The translations under genes were made by a program, and so were the position numbers. The notes under the pieces are model-generated. The model did not search any database and was not told the origin of the DNA. It saw only the letters and a list, made by a program, of their open reading frames with translations. Positions 9,025 to 17,101 of a DNA stretch of 64,000 nt are shown here, one piece after another. Source of the DNA: JAWQFO01 sp033436665 (GTDB lineage Bacteria; Pseudomonadota; Alphaproteobacteria; Rhodobacterales; Rhodobacteraceae); the NCBI RefSeq assembly GCF_033436665.1, contig NZ_JAWQFO010000002.1, forward strand, positions 124,001-188,000, read 5' to 3'. Every line of letters begins with the position of its first letter. The stretch's first letter is position 1.

Positions 9025-9104
9025 TCAATCGCAGCAACTTATTGCGAGGATCGGCGAAAGATGCAGGATAAAGCAGGCTCGACCGCGAGCCTGGGGAGGA
9101 CCGT

Positions 9105-10646
9105 ATGACAGCCAGAGCGGACAATGCCGCCAGCCATTTCGTCGACCGTCATGTCGTGGAGGGGCGGGGCGACAAGACGGCCTATCGCGAGGCAGGGGGC
9201 AGCCGCAGCCTGAGCTATGCCGCGCTGGCCGACGGCGCATCCCGCCTCGCAGGCGCGTTGACGCGGGCCGGCATCCGACCCGAGGAACGCGCCGCGATGC
9301 TGGTCCTCGACACCATCGAGTTCCCGCAGATCTTCTTCGGCGCGCTCAAGGCCGGCGTCATCCCTGTGCCATTGAACACCCTGCTTGCAGCGCCGGTCTA
9401 TGACGCCATCCTGCGCGACAGCCGCGCGGCGATCCTGTTCGTCTCGGCGCCGCTTCTCGACACGATCGCCCCGGTTCTCGCGGACAACCCTCATCTTCGA
9501 CAGGTGGTCGTGATCGGCGAAGTGGCCGTGCCGGACGGCGCGCAGGGCTACACCGGTTTCGCCGACGGGGCCGAATTGTCCGAGACCGCGCCCGCCTCGC
9601 CGGACGAGGTTGCCTTCTGGCTTTATTCCTCCGGTTCGACCGGTGCGCCCAAGGGCGTGCATCACGTCCATTCGAGCCTGCGCGCCACGGCGGACACCTA
9701 CGGGGCGGAAGTCTTGGGCATCCGCGAGGAGGACACGGTGCTCTCGGCGGCCAAGCTCTTTTTCGCTTATGGGCTTGGAAACGCCATGACCTTTCCGCTG
9801 TCGGTCGGCGCGACCTCGATCCTGTTTCCCGGCCGGCCGACGCCCGGCGACATGCTCTCCGTGATCCGCGACGAGCAGCCGACGATCTTCTGCGGCGTCC
9901 CGACGCTCTATGCCGCGATGGTGGCCGAGATGGATCGCGCCGGCGTGCCGGCCTCATCGCTTCGGCGCTGCATCTCCGCCGGCGAGGCACTGCCCGAGGA
10001 CATCGGCACGCGCTGGCATCGCCACACCGGCGTTCACATCCTCGACGGCGTCGGCTCGACCGAAATGCTGCACATCTTTCTCAGCAACCGCGCCGACGAC
10101 GTGGTCTACGGCACCTCCGGATTGCCGGTCCCCGGCTACGCGGTGCGGCTGGTGAACGAGGCGGGCGACGAGGTCGGCGACGGCGAGGTTGGTGAGCTGC
10201 TGGTCAACGGCGCGTCGGCGGCGGGCGGCTACTGGAACCAGCGCGCGAAATCCCGCGCGACTTTCGAAGGCGTCTGGACCCGTACCGGCGACAAGTACGA
10301 ACGCCGCCCCGACGGTCGGCTGGTCTACTGCGGGCGCACCGACGACATGTTCAAGGTCTCGGGCATCTGGGTCTCGCCCTTCGAGGTCGAACAGGCGCTG
10401 ACCAGCCACAAGGCGGTGCTTGAGGCGGCGGTGGTGGCGGCCCGGGACGCCGACGGGCTGGAAAAGCCGAAGGCCTTCATCGTCCTGCAAGGGGCGTCCG
10501 AGGAGGGCCTGACGGAGGAACTGCGCGAACACGTCAAGACGCGCATCGGCAAGTGGAAGTATCCGCGCTGGATCGAGGTCGTCGAGGACCTGCCGAAGAC
10601 CGCCACCGGCAAGATCCAGCGCTTCAAGCTGAGGGAACAAAGCTGA
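9105..10646 (+). CDS. bclA: Benzoate-CoA ligase
   Basis: 513 aa member of the AMP-forming acyl-CoA synthetase family. It activates benzoate to benzoyl-CoA with ATP and CoA, the entry step of the box pathway. Visible landmarks: ATP loop YSSGSTGAPKG at 174-184, GVGSTE around 312, the YCGRTDDMFKVSG hinge near 408, and catalytic K503 in TATGKIQR. Length and N-terminus (HFVDRHV) match benzoate-CoA ligases. A GGGGAGG site precedes ATG 9105. The stop overlaps the start of the next gene by one base. Substrate assignment is firm because boxC, boxB and boxA follow; a hydroxybenzoate-CoA ligase remains possible. Confidence 0.9.
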   Translation: MTARADNAASHFVDRHVVEGRGDKTAYREAGGSRSLSYAALADGASRLAGALTRAGIRPEERAAMLVLDTIEFPQIFFGALKAGVIPVPLNTLLAAPVYDAILRDSRAAILFVSAPLLDTIAPVLADNPHLRQVVVIGEVAVPDGAQGYTGFADGAELSETAPASPDEVAFWLYSSGSTGAPKGVHHVHSSLRATADTYGAEVLGIREEDTVLSAAKLFFAYGLGNAMTFPLSVGATSILFPGRPTPGDMLSVIRDEQPTIFCGVPTLYAAMVAEMDRAGVPASSLRRCISAGEALPEDIGTRWHRHTGVHILDGVGSTEMLHIFLSNRADDVVYGTSGLPVPGYAVRLVNEAGDEVGDGEVGELLVNGASAAGGYWNQRAKSRATFEGVWTRTGDKYERRPDGRLVYCGRTDDMFKVSGIWVSPFEVEQALTSHKAVLEAAVVAARDADGLEKPKAFIVLQGASEEGLTEELREHVKTRIGKWKYPRWIEVVEDLPKTATGKIQRFKLREQS

Positions 10647-11464
10647 TGGAGTGGACCGCCGAACCGCAAGACCGGCTGAGCGTCAACGGCACGGCCCTGG
10701 AATACGCCTGTTTCGGCCCGCCACCGGCGGAGGCACCCACGCTGGTCCTGCTGCACGAGGGGCTGGGCTGCGTCGCCTTGTGGCGCGACTTTCCGCGGCG
10801 GCTGGCAGAGGCGACGGGACTCGGTGTGTTGGTCTATTCCCGCGCGGGCTACGGTGCGTCCGACCCGGTCGAGCTGCCGCGGCCGCTCGATTATATGACG
10901 CGCGAGGCGTGCGACGTTCTGGGCCCGCTGATGGATGCGGCCGGGATCCGGCAGGCGGTGCTTCTGGGCCACTCCGACGGGGCGACGATCGCCGCGATCT
11001 ATGCCGGGTCGGTCAGCGACATGCGGGTGCGCGGGCTCGTGCTGATCGCGCCGCATTTCTTCACCGAACCGGACGGTCTGGCCGAGATCCGCGCCGCGGG
11101 CGAGGCCTATGCTTCGGGAGACCTGAAGGACAAGCTGTCCGCCTATCACTCGGAACCCGACGTGGCCTTCAACGGATGGCACGACGCCTGGACTGATCCC
11201 GCCTTCGAAAGCTGGAACGTGGCCGACAGCATCGACCACTGGCGTGTGCCCGCTCTCGTCGTGCAGGGCGATGCCGATCCTTACGGCACGTTGGCACAGG
11301 TGCGCGAGGTTGAACACCGGATCTACGCGCCGGTCGAAACGCTGATCCTGGAAGGCGCGAAGCATTCTCCGCATCTCGAACGCAAGGAGGCGGTCGTGGC
11401 GGGCATCGCCGAATTTTGCGCGACACTTCTGCGGCTGGAACGACAGGAGGTGGCGCTTGCATGA
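10646..11464 (+). CDS. Alpha/beta-hydrolase of the box operon
   Basis: 272 aa. Alpha/beta-hydrolase fold with nucleophile S110 in GHSDG, an oxyanion HEGLG segment near residue 37, an acid in GDADPYG and a C-terminal histidine in KHSPHLE. No signal peptide, so cytosolic. ATG 10646 overlaps the ligase stop (TGATG), indicating translational coupling. Alpha/beta-hydrolases are common companions of box genes. A clean-up thioesterase or lactone/ester hydrolase for dead-end CoA products is a fair inference; the reaction cannot be read from the sequence. Confidence 0.82.
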   Translation: MEWTAEPQDRLSVNGTALEYACFGPPPAEAPTLVLLHEGLGCVALWRDFPRRLAEATGLGVLVYSRAGYGASDPVELPRPLDYMTREACDVLGPLMDAAGIRQAVLLGHSDGATIAAIYAGSVSDMRVRGLVLIAPHFFTEPDGLAEIRAAGEAYASGDLKDKLSAYHSEPDVAFNGWHDAWTDPAFESWNVADSIDHWRVPALVVQGDADPYGTLAQVREVEHRIYAPVETLILEGAKHSPHLERKEAVVAGIAEFCATLLRLERQEVALA

Positions 11465-11921
11465 CGCGCTGCCACCCCATGCCCACGTTCCGGGCGTCAA
11501 TACGCGCCATCCGGACGACCGCTTCGACGCGCTGAAGGCAAGCGTCCAGGGTGTGCCGCTGGAGGAGTTGCACGTGACGGCGGCCTTTGAGGCCGGGTTG
11601 GCATGGCTCGATGCCGGCTACTATTGGGAAAGCCACGAGGTGCTGGAGGCGGTGTGGCTGCGCACGCCCGACCCCAGCCCCGAGCGCGAAATGGTCCAGG
11701 CGCTGATCCAGCTTGCCAACGCGCGGCTCAAGCAGCGCATGGGACGCCCGAACGCGGTGCGCCGGTTGTGCGGCATGGTCGCCGATCACCTTGCGGCCTG
11801 TCCGACCGACAGAGTGATTCTCGGGCTTCGTGCGAAGGAGGTAGAAGACTGGTTGGCCGAGACGCAAAACTCGAAAAAAGAGTATTATAATGCATTAAAT
11901 TGGCGTGAAGCAGCGCGATAG
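11457..11921 (+). CDS. DUF309 domain protein
   Basis: 154 aa. The YYWESHEVLEAVW segment at about residues 52-64 is the signature of the DUF309 family, small all-helical proteins of unknown function. The start is TTG 11457: an AGGAGG ribosome-binding site at 11445-11450 sits 6 bases ahead and the gene overlaps the hydrolase by 8 bases. The final codons are unusually A+T-rich because a BoxR-like operator (11891-11902) lies inside the coding sequence. Its role in benzoate breakdown is unknown; the tight coupling suggests it belongs to the pathway. Confidence 0.8.
   Translation: MHDALPPHAHVPGVNTRHPDDRFDALKASVQGVPLEELHVTAAFEAGLAWLDAGYYWESHEVLEAVWLRTPDPSPEREMVQALIQLANARLKQRMGRPNAVRRLCGMVADHLAACPTDRVILGLRAKEVEDWLAETQNSKKEYYNALNWREAAR
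11891..11904 (+). promoter_or_regulatory. Candidate BoxR operator ahead of boxC (second half degenerate)
   Basis: TGCATTAAATTGGC shares its first 12 bases with the site at 9011; the second TGCA is changed to TGGC. It lies inside the end of the DUF309 gene, about 100 bases ahead of boxC, in an otherwise GC-rich coding region. Confidence 0.5.
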
Positions 11922-11943
11922 GTGGGTATCTTAGGCGCGAGAT

Positions 11944-11959
11944 ATGAACTATAGTTCAT
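11944..11959. promoter_or_regulatory. 16-bp perfect palindrome ahead of boxC
   Basis: ATGAACTATAGTTCAT is its own reverse complement. It lies in the 80-base gap between the DUF309 gene and boxC, 42 bases before the GTG start. It does not contain TGCA, so it may be a site for another regulator or part of the boxC promoter. Confidence 0.55.
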
Positions 11960-12001
11960 CGAAACAGCGGTGCCAGTCGGGTACCGCCGGGAGGAACACA
12001 C

Positions 12002-13660
12002 GTGACCAAGCGCATTGATTTCCAGGTCGACCCGACGTCGATGAGACACTGGAAGGTGGAGTACGACGGACCCGTGGCATGGCTGTCGATGGACGTCGAC
12101 GAGAAAGGCGGGCTGTTCGACGGATACGAGCTCAAGCTCAATTCCTACGACCTCGGGGTCGACATCGAGCTTGCCGATGTCGTTCAGCGCATGCGTTTCG
12201 AGCACCCGGAGGTGAAGGTCGTGGTGATGCGCTCGGCCAAGGACAAGGTGTTCTGCGCCGGAGCCAACATCCGCATGCTTGGCGGCGCGGCGCACGCTCA
12301 CAAGGTCAACTTCTGCAAGTTCACCAACGAGACCCGCAACACCTTCGAGGCGGCGCTGGCCGACTCGGGCCAGAACTACATCTGCGCGGTCAAGGGCTCC
12401 TGCGCGGGCGGCGGGTACGAGCTGGCGCTTGCCTGCAACCACATCATGCTGACCGACGACAGCACCTCCTCGGTGGCGCTGCCCGAGGTGCCGCTGCTGG
12501 CGGTGCTGCCCGGCACCGGCGGGCTGACGCGGGTCACTGACAAGCGCAAGGTGCGGCGCGACCTCGCGGACGTGTTCTGCTCGGTCGAGGAAGGGGTGAA
12601 GGGCAAGCGCGCCAAGGAGTGGCGGCTCGTCGACGAGGTGATCCCGAACTCGAAGTTCGACGAGGTGGTGGCCGAGCGGGCCCGGGAATTCGCTGCGCAG
12701 TCCGACAAGCCGGACGTGGAGAAGGGCATCGAATTGACCCCGCTGTCGCGCAGCTTTGCCGAGGACGGCGTGACCTATTCCAGCGTGGAGGTCGAGATCG
12801 ACCGTGCCGGGCGTCGGGCGACGATCATGATCAAGGGACCGGACGAGGACGCGCCCGCGGACATGGACGCCTTCACCGCACAAGGGGCGGAGGCCTGGAT
12901 GCTGCGCTGCGCGCGCGAGCTTGACGATGCGATCCTGCACCTGCGCAGCAACGAGGACGAGATCGGGCTGATCGCTTTCCAGACCCAGGGCGACCCGGAG
13001 CAGGTGATCGCGCATGAAGCGCTGCTGCTCGACAACGCGGATCACTGGCTGGCGAACGAGGTTCTGGCCTACTGGAAGCGGGTGCTGAAGCGTGTCGACA
13101 TGACCTCGCGCAGTCTCGTGGCCATCGTCGAACACGGCTCGTGCTTCGCGGGGGTGCTGGCCGAACTGCTCTGGTCCGTCGACCGCAGCTACATGATGCT
13201 CGAGGAATTCGACGGCGACAATCGGCACATGGCGACCGTGACCCTGTCCGACGCCAACTTCGGGCGCTACCCGATGGGCAATGACCTGTCGCGTCTGGCC
13301 ACGCGGTTTCTCGCAGAGCCCGAACATCTCGACACGCTGAAGGGCAGGGTGGGCGAGGCTCTCGAGGCCGAAGACGCCGAGGAGTTGGGCCTCGTGACCT
13401 ACGCCCATGACGACATCGACTGGGAGGACGAGGTCCGTCTTTTCATGGAAGAGCGCGCCAGCTTCTCGCCCGACGCGATGACGGGGATGGAGGCGAACCT
13501 GCGCTTTGCCGGTCCCGAGACGATGGAGACGCGCATCTTTGGGCGGCTCACCGCCTGGCAGAACTGGATTTTCCAGCGACCGAACGCCGTCGGGCCGGAC
13601 GGGGCGCTGCAGCGCTACGGCACCGGCCAGCGCGGCGATTACAACATGCAGCGGGTCTGA
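12002..13660 (+). CDS. boxC: 2,3-Epoxybenzoyl-CoA dihydrolase BoxC
   Basis: 552 aa, enoyl-CoA hydratase (crotonase) superfamily. BoxC opens the ring of 2,3-epoxybenzoyl-CoA with two waters, giving 3,4-dehydroadipyl-CoA semialdehyde and formate. The N-terminal crotonase half shows FCAGANIRMLG at about residues 82-92 and GSCAGGGYELALACN around 132-146; a second crotonase-like half follows, as in BoxC proteins, which are twice the usual hydratase length. The start is GTG 12002 behind GGGAGGAA. It sits upstream of boxB and boxA, completing the epoxidation/ring-opening set. The identity is secure from length and context. Confidence 0.93.
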   Translation: MTKRIDFQVDPTSMRHWKVEYDGPVAWLSMDVDEKGGLFDGYELKLNSYDLGVDIELADVVQRMRFEHPEVKVVVMRSAKDKVFCAGANIRMLGGAAHAHKVNFCKFTNETRNTFEAALADSGQNYICAVKGSCAGGGYELALACNHIMLTDDSTSSVALPEVPLLAVLPGTGGLTRVTDKRKVRRDLADVFCSVEEGVKGKRAKEWRLVDEVIPNSKFDEVVAERAREFAAQSDKPDVEKGIELTPLSRSFAEDGVTYSSVEVEIDRAGRRATIMIKGPDEDAPADMDAFTAQGAEAWMLRCARELDDAILHLRSNEDEIGLIAFQTQGDPEQVIAHEALLLDNADHWLANEVLAYWKRVLKRVDMTSRSLVAIVEHGSCFAGVLAELLWSVDRSYMMLEEFDGDNRHMATVTLSDANFGRYPMGNDLSRLATRFLAEPEHLDTLKGRVGEALEAEDAEELGLVTYAHDDIDWEDEVRLFMEERASFSPDAMTGMEANLRFAGPETMETRIFGRLTAWQNWIFQRPNAVGPDGALQRYGTGQRGDYNMQRV

Positions 13661-13683
13661 GGCGCCGCCGGAAGGAGGAGAGG

Positions 13684-14076
13684 ATGGCCGCAGAGACGAT
13701 CGACGCCTACCACGCTGCGCAGACCGGCGGCGACCGGGCAATCTGCGCGCGCCTGCGCGCCGAGATCGACGCGGGCCTGCCCAAGGCCGAGGCGAAGATC
13801 TGGCACGCCCATCCGGTCTGGTTCCTCAACGGCAACCCGATCGTCGGCTATTCCAAGCTCAAGACCTGCGTCCGCCTGCTGTTCTGGTCCGGGCAATCCT
13901 TCGACACGCCGGGCCTGAAACCCGAAGGCAAGTTCAAGGCGGCAGAGGCGCGCTACACCGATGCCGCCGAGATCGACGCGGGCGCGCTGCAAGGCTGGCT
14001 GGCCGACGCGCGGCGCATCCAATGGGACTACAAGAACATCGTGAAACGCAAGGGCGAGCTGGTCCGGCTTTCCTGA
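13684..14076 (+). CDS. DUF1801-like protein of the box operon
   Basis: 130 aa with the sequence style of DUF1801 (YdhG-like) proteins: an early EAKIWHAHPVWFLNGNPIVGY segment at about residues 36-56, which in the family precedes a conserved aromatic and glycine. AAGGAGGAG directly precedes ATG 13684, a strong ribosome-binding site. It sits 23 bases after boxC and 49 bases before boxB, so it is part of the operon. No catalytic function is known for the family, and no signal peptide or membrane segment is seen. Confidence 0.7.
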   Translation: MAAETIDAYHAAQTGGDRAICARLRAEIDAGLPKAEAKIWHAHPVWFLNGNPIVGYSKLKTCVRLLFWSGQSFDTPGLKPEGKFKAAEARYTDAAEIDAGALQGWLADARRIQWDYKNIVKRKGELVRLS

Positions 14077-14125
14077 GACAACCCGAAACATGCGGGCCAT
14101 TGGGTCCGTTCATGAGGAGATAGAG

Positions 14126-15577
14126 ATGCTCGACCTGATCAACGTCAGCTACGACACGCAGATTCCCAACAACGTGAACCTCAGCTCCGACAAGAAGGTG
14201 CTGAAGGCGCTCGAGAAATGGCACCCGGGCTACATCAACTGGTGGAACGACCTGATACCGCAGCAATTCCAGGAAAGCATGGTCTACCTGCGGACCGCTG
14301 TCTCCGTCGATCCCAAGGGCTGGGCCAAGTTCGACTATGTGAAGATGCCGGAATACCGTTGGGGCGTGTTGCTGGCCCCGCAGGTCGAGGATCGCACCAT
14401 TCCCTGCGGCGAGCACTTCGGCGAACCGGCCTGGCAGGAGGTGCCGGGCGAATACCGGAACATGCTCAAGCGCCTGATCGTGATCCAGGGCGACACCGAG
14501 CCGGGCTCGGTCGAGCAGCAGCGTTTCCTCGGGCTGACAGCGCCCTCGCTTTATGACATGCGCAACCTTTTCCAGGTCAACGTCGAGGAGGGCCGTCACC
14601 TTTGGGCGATGGTCTACCTGCTGCAGAAGTACTTCGGCCGTGACGGGCGCGAGGAGGCAGACGACCTGCTGGTGCGCTCCTCGGGGTCCGACGAGGCGCC
14701 GCGCATGCTGGGCGCGTTCAACGAGGAGACGCCGGACTGGCTGTCGTTCTTCATGTTCACCTACTTCACCGACCGCGATGGCAAGATGCAGCTCGAGTCG
14801 CTGGCACAATCGGGCTTCGATCCGCTGAGTCGGACCTGCCGCTTCATGCTGACCGAAGAGGCACACCACATGTTCGTGGGCGAAACCGGCGTCGGGCGCA
14901 CGATCCAGGCCACGGTCGAGGCGATGAACAAGGCCGGGATCACCGATCCCAACGACATCAACAAGGTGCGTGACCTGGGTGTGATCGACCTGCCGACGAT
15001 CCAGAAAAAGCTGAACCTGCACTACACGCTATCGCTCGATCTCTTTGGGCAGGAAGTGTCGACCAACGCCGCCAACGCGTTCAACGCCGGCATCAAGGGT
15101 CGGTTCATGGAGCCGCGGATCAAGGATGATCACCAACTCAAGGGGGATACCTACAAGGTCACCTCGATCGTCGATGGCAAGATCCTGACCGAGGACGTAC
15201 CGGCGCTGACGGCGATCAACATGCGCCTGCGCGACGACTACGTGCGCGATGCCGCCGGCGGCGTGGGCCGCTGGAACAAGATCATCGAGAAGGCCGGTAT
15301 CGAATTCGAACTCAAGCTGCCGCACGAAGGCTTTCACCGCCAGATCGGCGTGTTCAGCACGGTGGCGGTCGACCCGGCGGGCAACATCGTCTCGCGCGAG
15401 GAATGGGACAAGCGCCGCGACGAGTGGCTGCCCACCAAGGCCGACGGCGACTTTATCCAGTCGTTGATGAAGCCGTGCTACGAACCCGGCCAGTACGCCT
15501 CGTGGATTGCACCGCCCAAGGTCGGCATCGACAACCAGCCGGGCGATTTCGAATACGTTCAGCTGCACATGGCCTGA
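14126..15577 (+). CDS. boxB: Benzoyl-CoA 2,3-epoxidase oxygenase subunit BoxB
   Basis: 483 aa. BoxB is the di-iron oxygenase that converts benzoyl-CoA to its 2,3-epoxide with O2 and electrons from BoxA. Iron-ligand motifs of the ferritin-like fold are visible as EEGRH near residue 153 and TEEAHH near 248. I choose ATG 14126 (MLDLINVSYDTQIPNN) because GAGGAGATAGAG lies just upstream; an in-frame ATG at 14090 lacks a good site. Length matches known BoxB proteins of about 470-480 aa. The 50-aa cysteine-rich gene and boxA follow. Confidence 0.93.
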   Translation: MLDLINVSYDTQIPNNVNLSSDKKVLKALEKWHPGYINWWNDLIPQQFQESMVYLRTAVSVDPKGWAKFDYVKMPEYRWGVLLAPQVEDRTIPCGEHFGEPAWQEVPGEYRNMLKRLIVIQGDTEPGSVEQQRFLGLTAPSLYDMRNLFQVNVEEGRHLWAMVYLLQKYFGRDGREEADDLLVRSSGSDEAPRMLGAFNEETPDWLSFFMFTYFTDRDGKMQLESLAQSGFDPLSRTCRFMLTEEAHHMFVGETGVGRTIQATVEAMNKAGITDPNDINKVRDLGVIDLPTIQKKLNLHYTLSLDLFGQEVSTNAANAFNAGIKGRFMEPRIKDDHQLKGDTYKVTSIVDGKILTEDVPALTAINMRLRDDYVRDAAGGVGRWNKIIEKAGIEFELKLPHEGFHRQIGVFSTVAVDPAGNIVSREEWDKRRDEWLPTKADGDFIQSLMKPCYEPGQYASWIAPPKVGIDNQPGDFEYVQLHMA

Positions 15578-15674
15578 CCCGTGCCCGGCTGATCCAGATC
15601 AACGACCCCCGGCGCGGGCGATGGAACACTCGCCCGCGTCACGCCAGACCGTGACCCAAGGAGGAGATCGGACC

Positions 15675-15827
15675 ATGCAGACCCAGACCGAAACGCGCAC
15701 CCTGACCAAGATCCTGCCACGGCCCGATTGTCTCGGCTGTGTCGACTGCAAGGGCTACTGCCGCGACATCCTCGAGATGACCTTCGTGCCCGACCAGGTC
15801 CTGCATCGCTCCGACACGCATACATGA
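15675..15827 (+). CDS. 50-aa cysteine-rich protein between boxB and boxA
   Basis: A small gene with its own strong ribosome-binding site (AAGGAGGAG) and a stop that overlaps the boxA start as ATGA. The protein has four cysteines, C19, C22, C25 and C29, in CLGCVDCKGYC; this CxxCxxCxxxC spacing equals half of a bacterial ferredoxin and could hold a 4Fe-4S cluster or zinc. The position between the oxygenase and its iron-sulfur reductase suggests a role in electron delivery, cluster assembly or complex stability. I do not recognise a named family. Coupling and codon choice make it a real gene rather than chance. Confidence 0.75.
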   Translation: MQTQTETRTLTKILPRPDCLGCVDCKGYCRDILEMTFVPDQVLHRSDTHT

Positions 15828-17017
15828 CAGCACCGATCAAGCAGCACCTGATCGACCCCGAAATCTGCATCCGCTGTTACACCTGCGAGATGACCTGCCC
15901 GATCGAGGCGATCCAGCACGACGACACCAACGTCGTGGTGGACCCCGAGATCTGCAATCATTGCATGGACTGCATCCCGGTCTGCCCGACCGGGTCCATC
16001 GACGAGTGGCGCGTTGTCGAAACGCCCTATTCTCTGGACGAGCAGTATTCCTGGGACGAACTGCCCGAGCAGGCCGACATCGCGACACCGGATGCCGATG
16101 ACGACGGGATCGAGGCGCATGACGCCGCCGTGGCCCAGCTGTTGGCAGAGGCGCACAAGGGCGCGGGCGGCAAGGCCAAGGCGCCCGCGACGGCCTCCAA
16201 GCCCACCATCAACCTCTACACGCTGGGCAAGCCGGCGACCGCGAAGGTGCAGGGCAACTACCGGCTGACCCATGCTGAAAGCGACAGCGACGTGCGTCAT
16301 GTCATCCTTGATTTCGGCAGCCTGCCGTTCCCCGTGCTGGAAGGCCAGAGTATCGGGATCATCGCGCCCGGCACCGATGCCGATGGCAAGCCGCACCTGC
16401 CTCGGCTCTACTCGGTCTCGAACCCCCGCGACGGCGAGCGGCCGGGGTTCAACAACGTCTCGCTGACCGTGAAGCGGGAAGAGAAGGGCCTGTGCTCGAA
16501 CTACGTCTGCGATCTGCAGAAGGGCGACGAGGTGCAGGTCACCGGGCCTTTCGGCTCGACCTTCCTGCTGCCTTCGGACCCCGAGGCGCACCTGCTGATG
16601 ATCTGCACCGGCACGGGCTCGGCCCCGTTCCGCGGTTTCACCATGCGCCGCCAGCGCGAAATGCCGAAATCGAAGGACACACTAACGCTGGTCTTCGGTG
16701 CGCGCGGGCCGCGTGACCTGCCCTACTTCGGACCGCTCGGGAAGGTACCGGACAGCTTCATGCGCAAGGAATTTGCCTTCAGCCGGGTGCCGGACGAGCC
16801 GAAACACTACGTGCAGGACAAGCTGCGCGAACGCGGTGAGCGGGTCGCCGAACTGCTGCGCGACGACAAGGCGCATGTCTACATCTGCGGGCTGAAAGCG
16901 ATGGAGCAGGGCGTCGAGGAGGCGTTTCGCGACATCGCGCGCGGCGCCGGGCTGGACTGGAAGGACCTGCGCGACCGGATGCGCGAAGAGGGCCGCTATC
17001 ACGTCGAGACTTACTGA
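15824..17017 (+). CDS. boxA: Benzoyl-CoA 2,3-epoxidase reductase subunit BoxA
   Basis: 397 aa. The N-terminus carries two 4Fe-4S motifs, C15-C18-C21-C25 and C44-C47-C50-C54. After an Ala/Lys-rich linker (about residues 95-130) comes a ferredoxin-NADP reductase-like half with the FAD motif RLYSVSN and the nucleotide motif CTGTGSAPFRGF. It passes electrons from NADPH to BoxB. ATG 15824 overlaps the stop of the small cysteine-rich gene (ATGA). The C-terminus ends EGRYHVETY, the aromatic end typical of FNR-like reductases. boxR follows after 84 bases on the same strand. Confidence 0.93.
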   Translation: MTAPIKQHLIDPEICIRCYTCEMTCPIEAIQHDDTNVVVDPEICNHCMDCIPVCPTGSIDEWRVVETPYSLDEQYSWDELPEQADIATPDADDDGIEAHDAAVAQLLAEAHKGAGGKAKAPATASKPTINLYTLGKPATAKVQGNYRLTHAESDSDVRHVILDFGSLPFPVLEGQSIGIIAPGTDADGKPHLPRLYSVSNPRDGERPGFNNVSLTVKREEKGLCSNYVCDLQKGDEVQVTGPFGSTFLLPSDPEAHLLMICTGTGSAPFRGFTMRRQREMPKSKDTLTLVFGARGPRDLPYFGPLGKVPDSFMRKEFAFSRVPDEPKHYVQDKLRERGERVAELLRDDKAHVYICGLKAMEQGVEEAFRDIARGAGLDWKDLRDRMREEGRYHVETY

Positions 17018-17050
17018 GCGCGACACGTCGGTGCGTTGACGCTTGCCCGG

Positions 17051-17076
17051 TGCATCAGCGCTGCATAGGGTATGCA
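17051..17076 (+). promoter_or_regulatory. Triple TGCA array ahead of boxR, candidate BoxR operator
   Basis: TGCA occurs at 17051, 17062 and 17073, exactly 11 bases apart, so all three face the same side of the helix. The array ends 25 bases before the boxR start, where bound protein would block its promoter. This fits autoregulation by a BzdR/BoxR-type repressor. Confidence 0.6.
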
Positions 17077-17101
17077 TTATTTTTCACATCGAGAGACCGC
17101 G

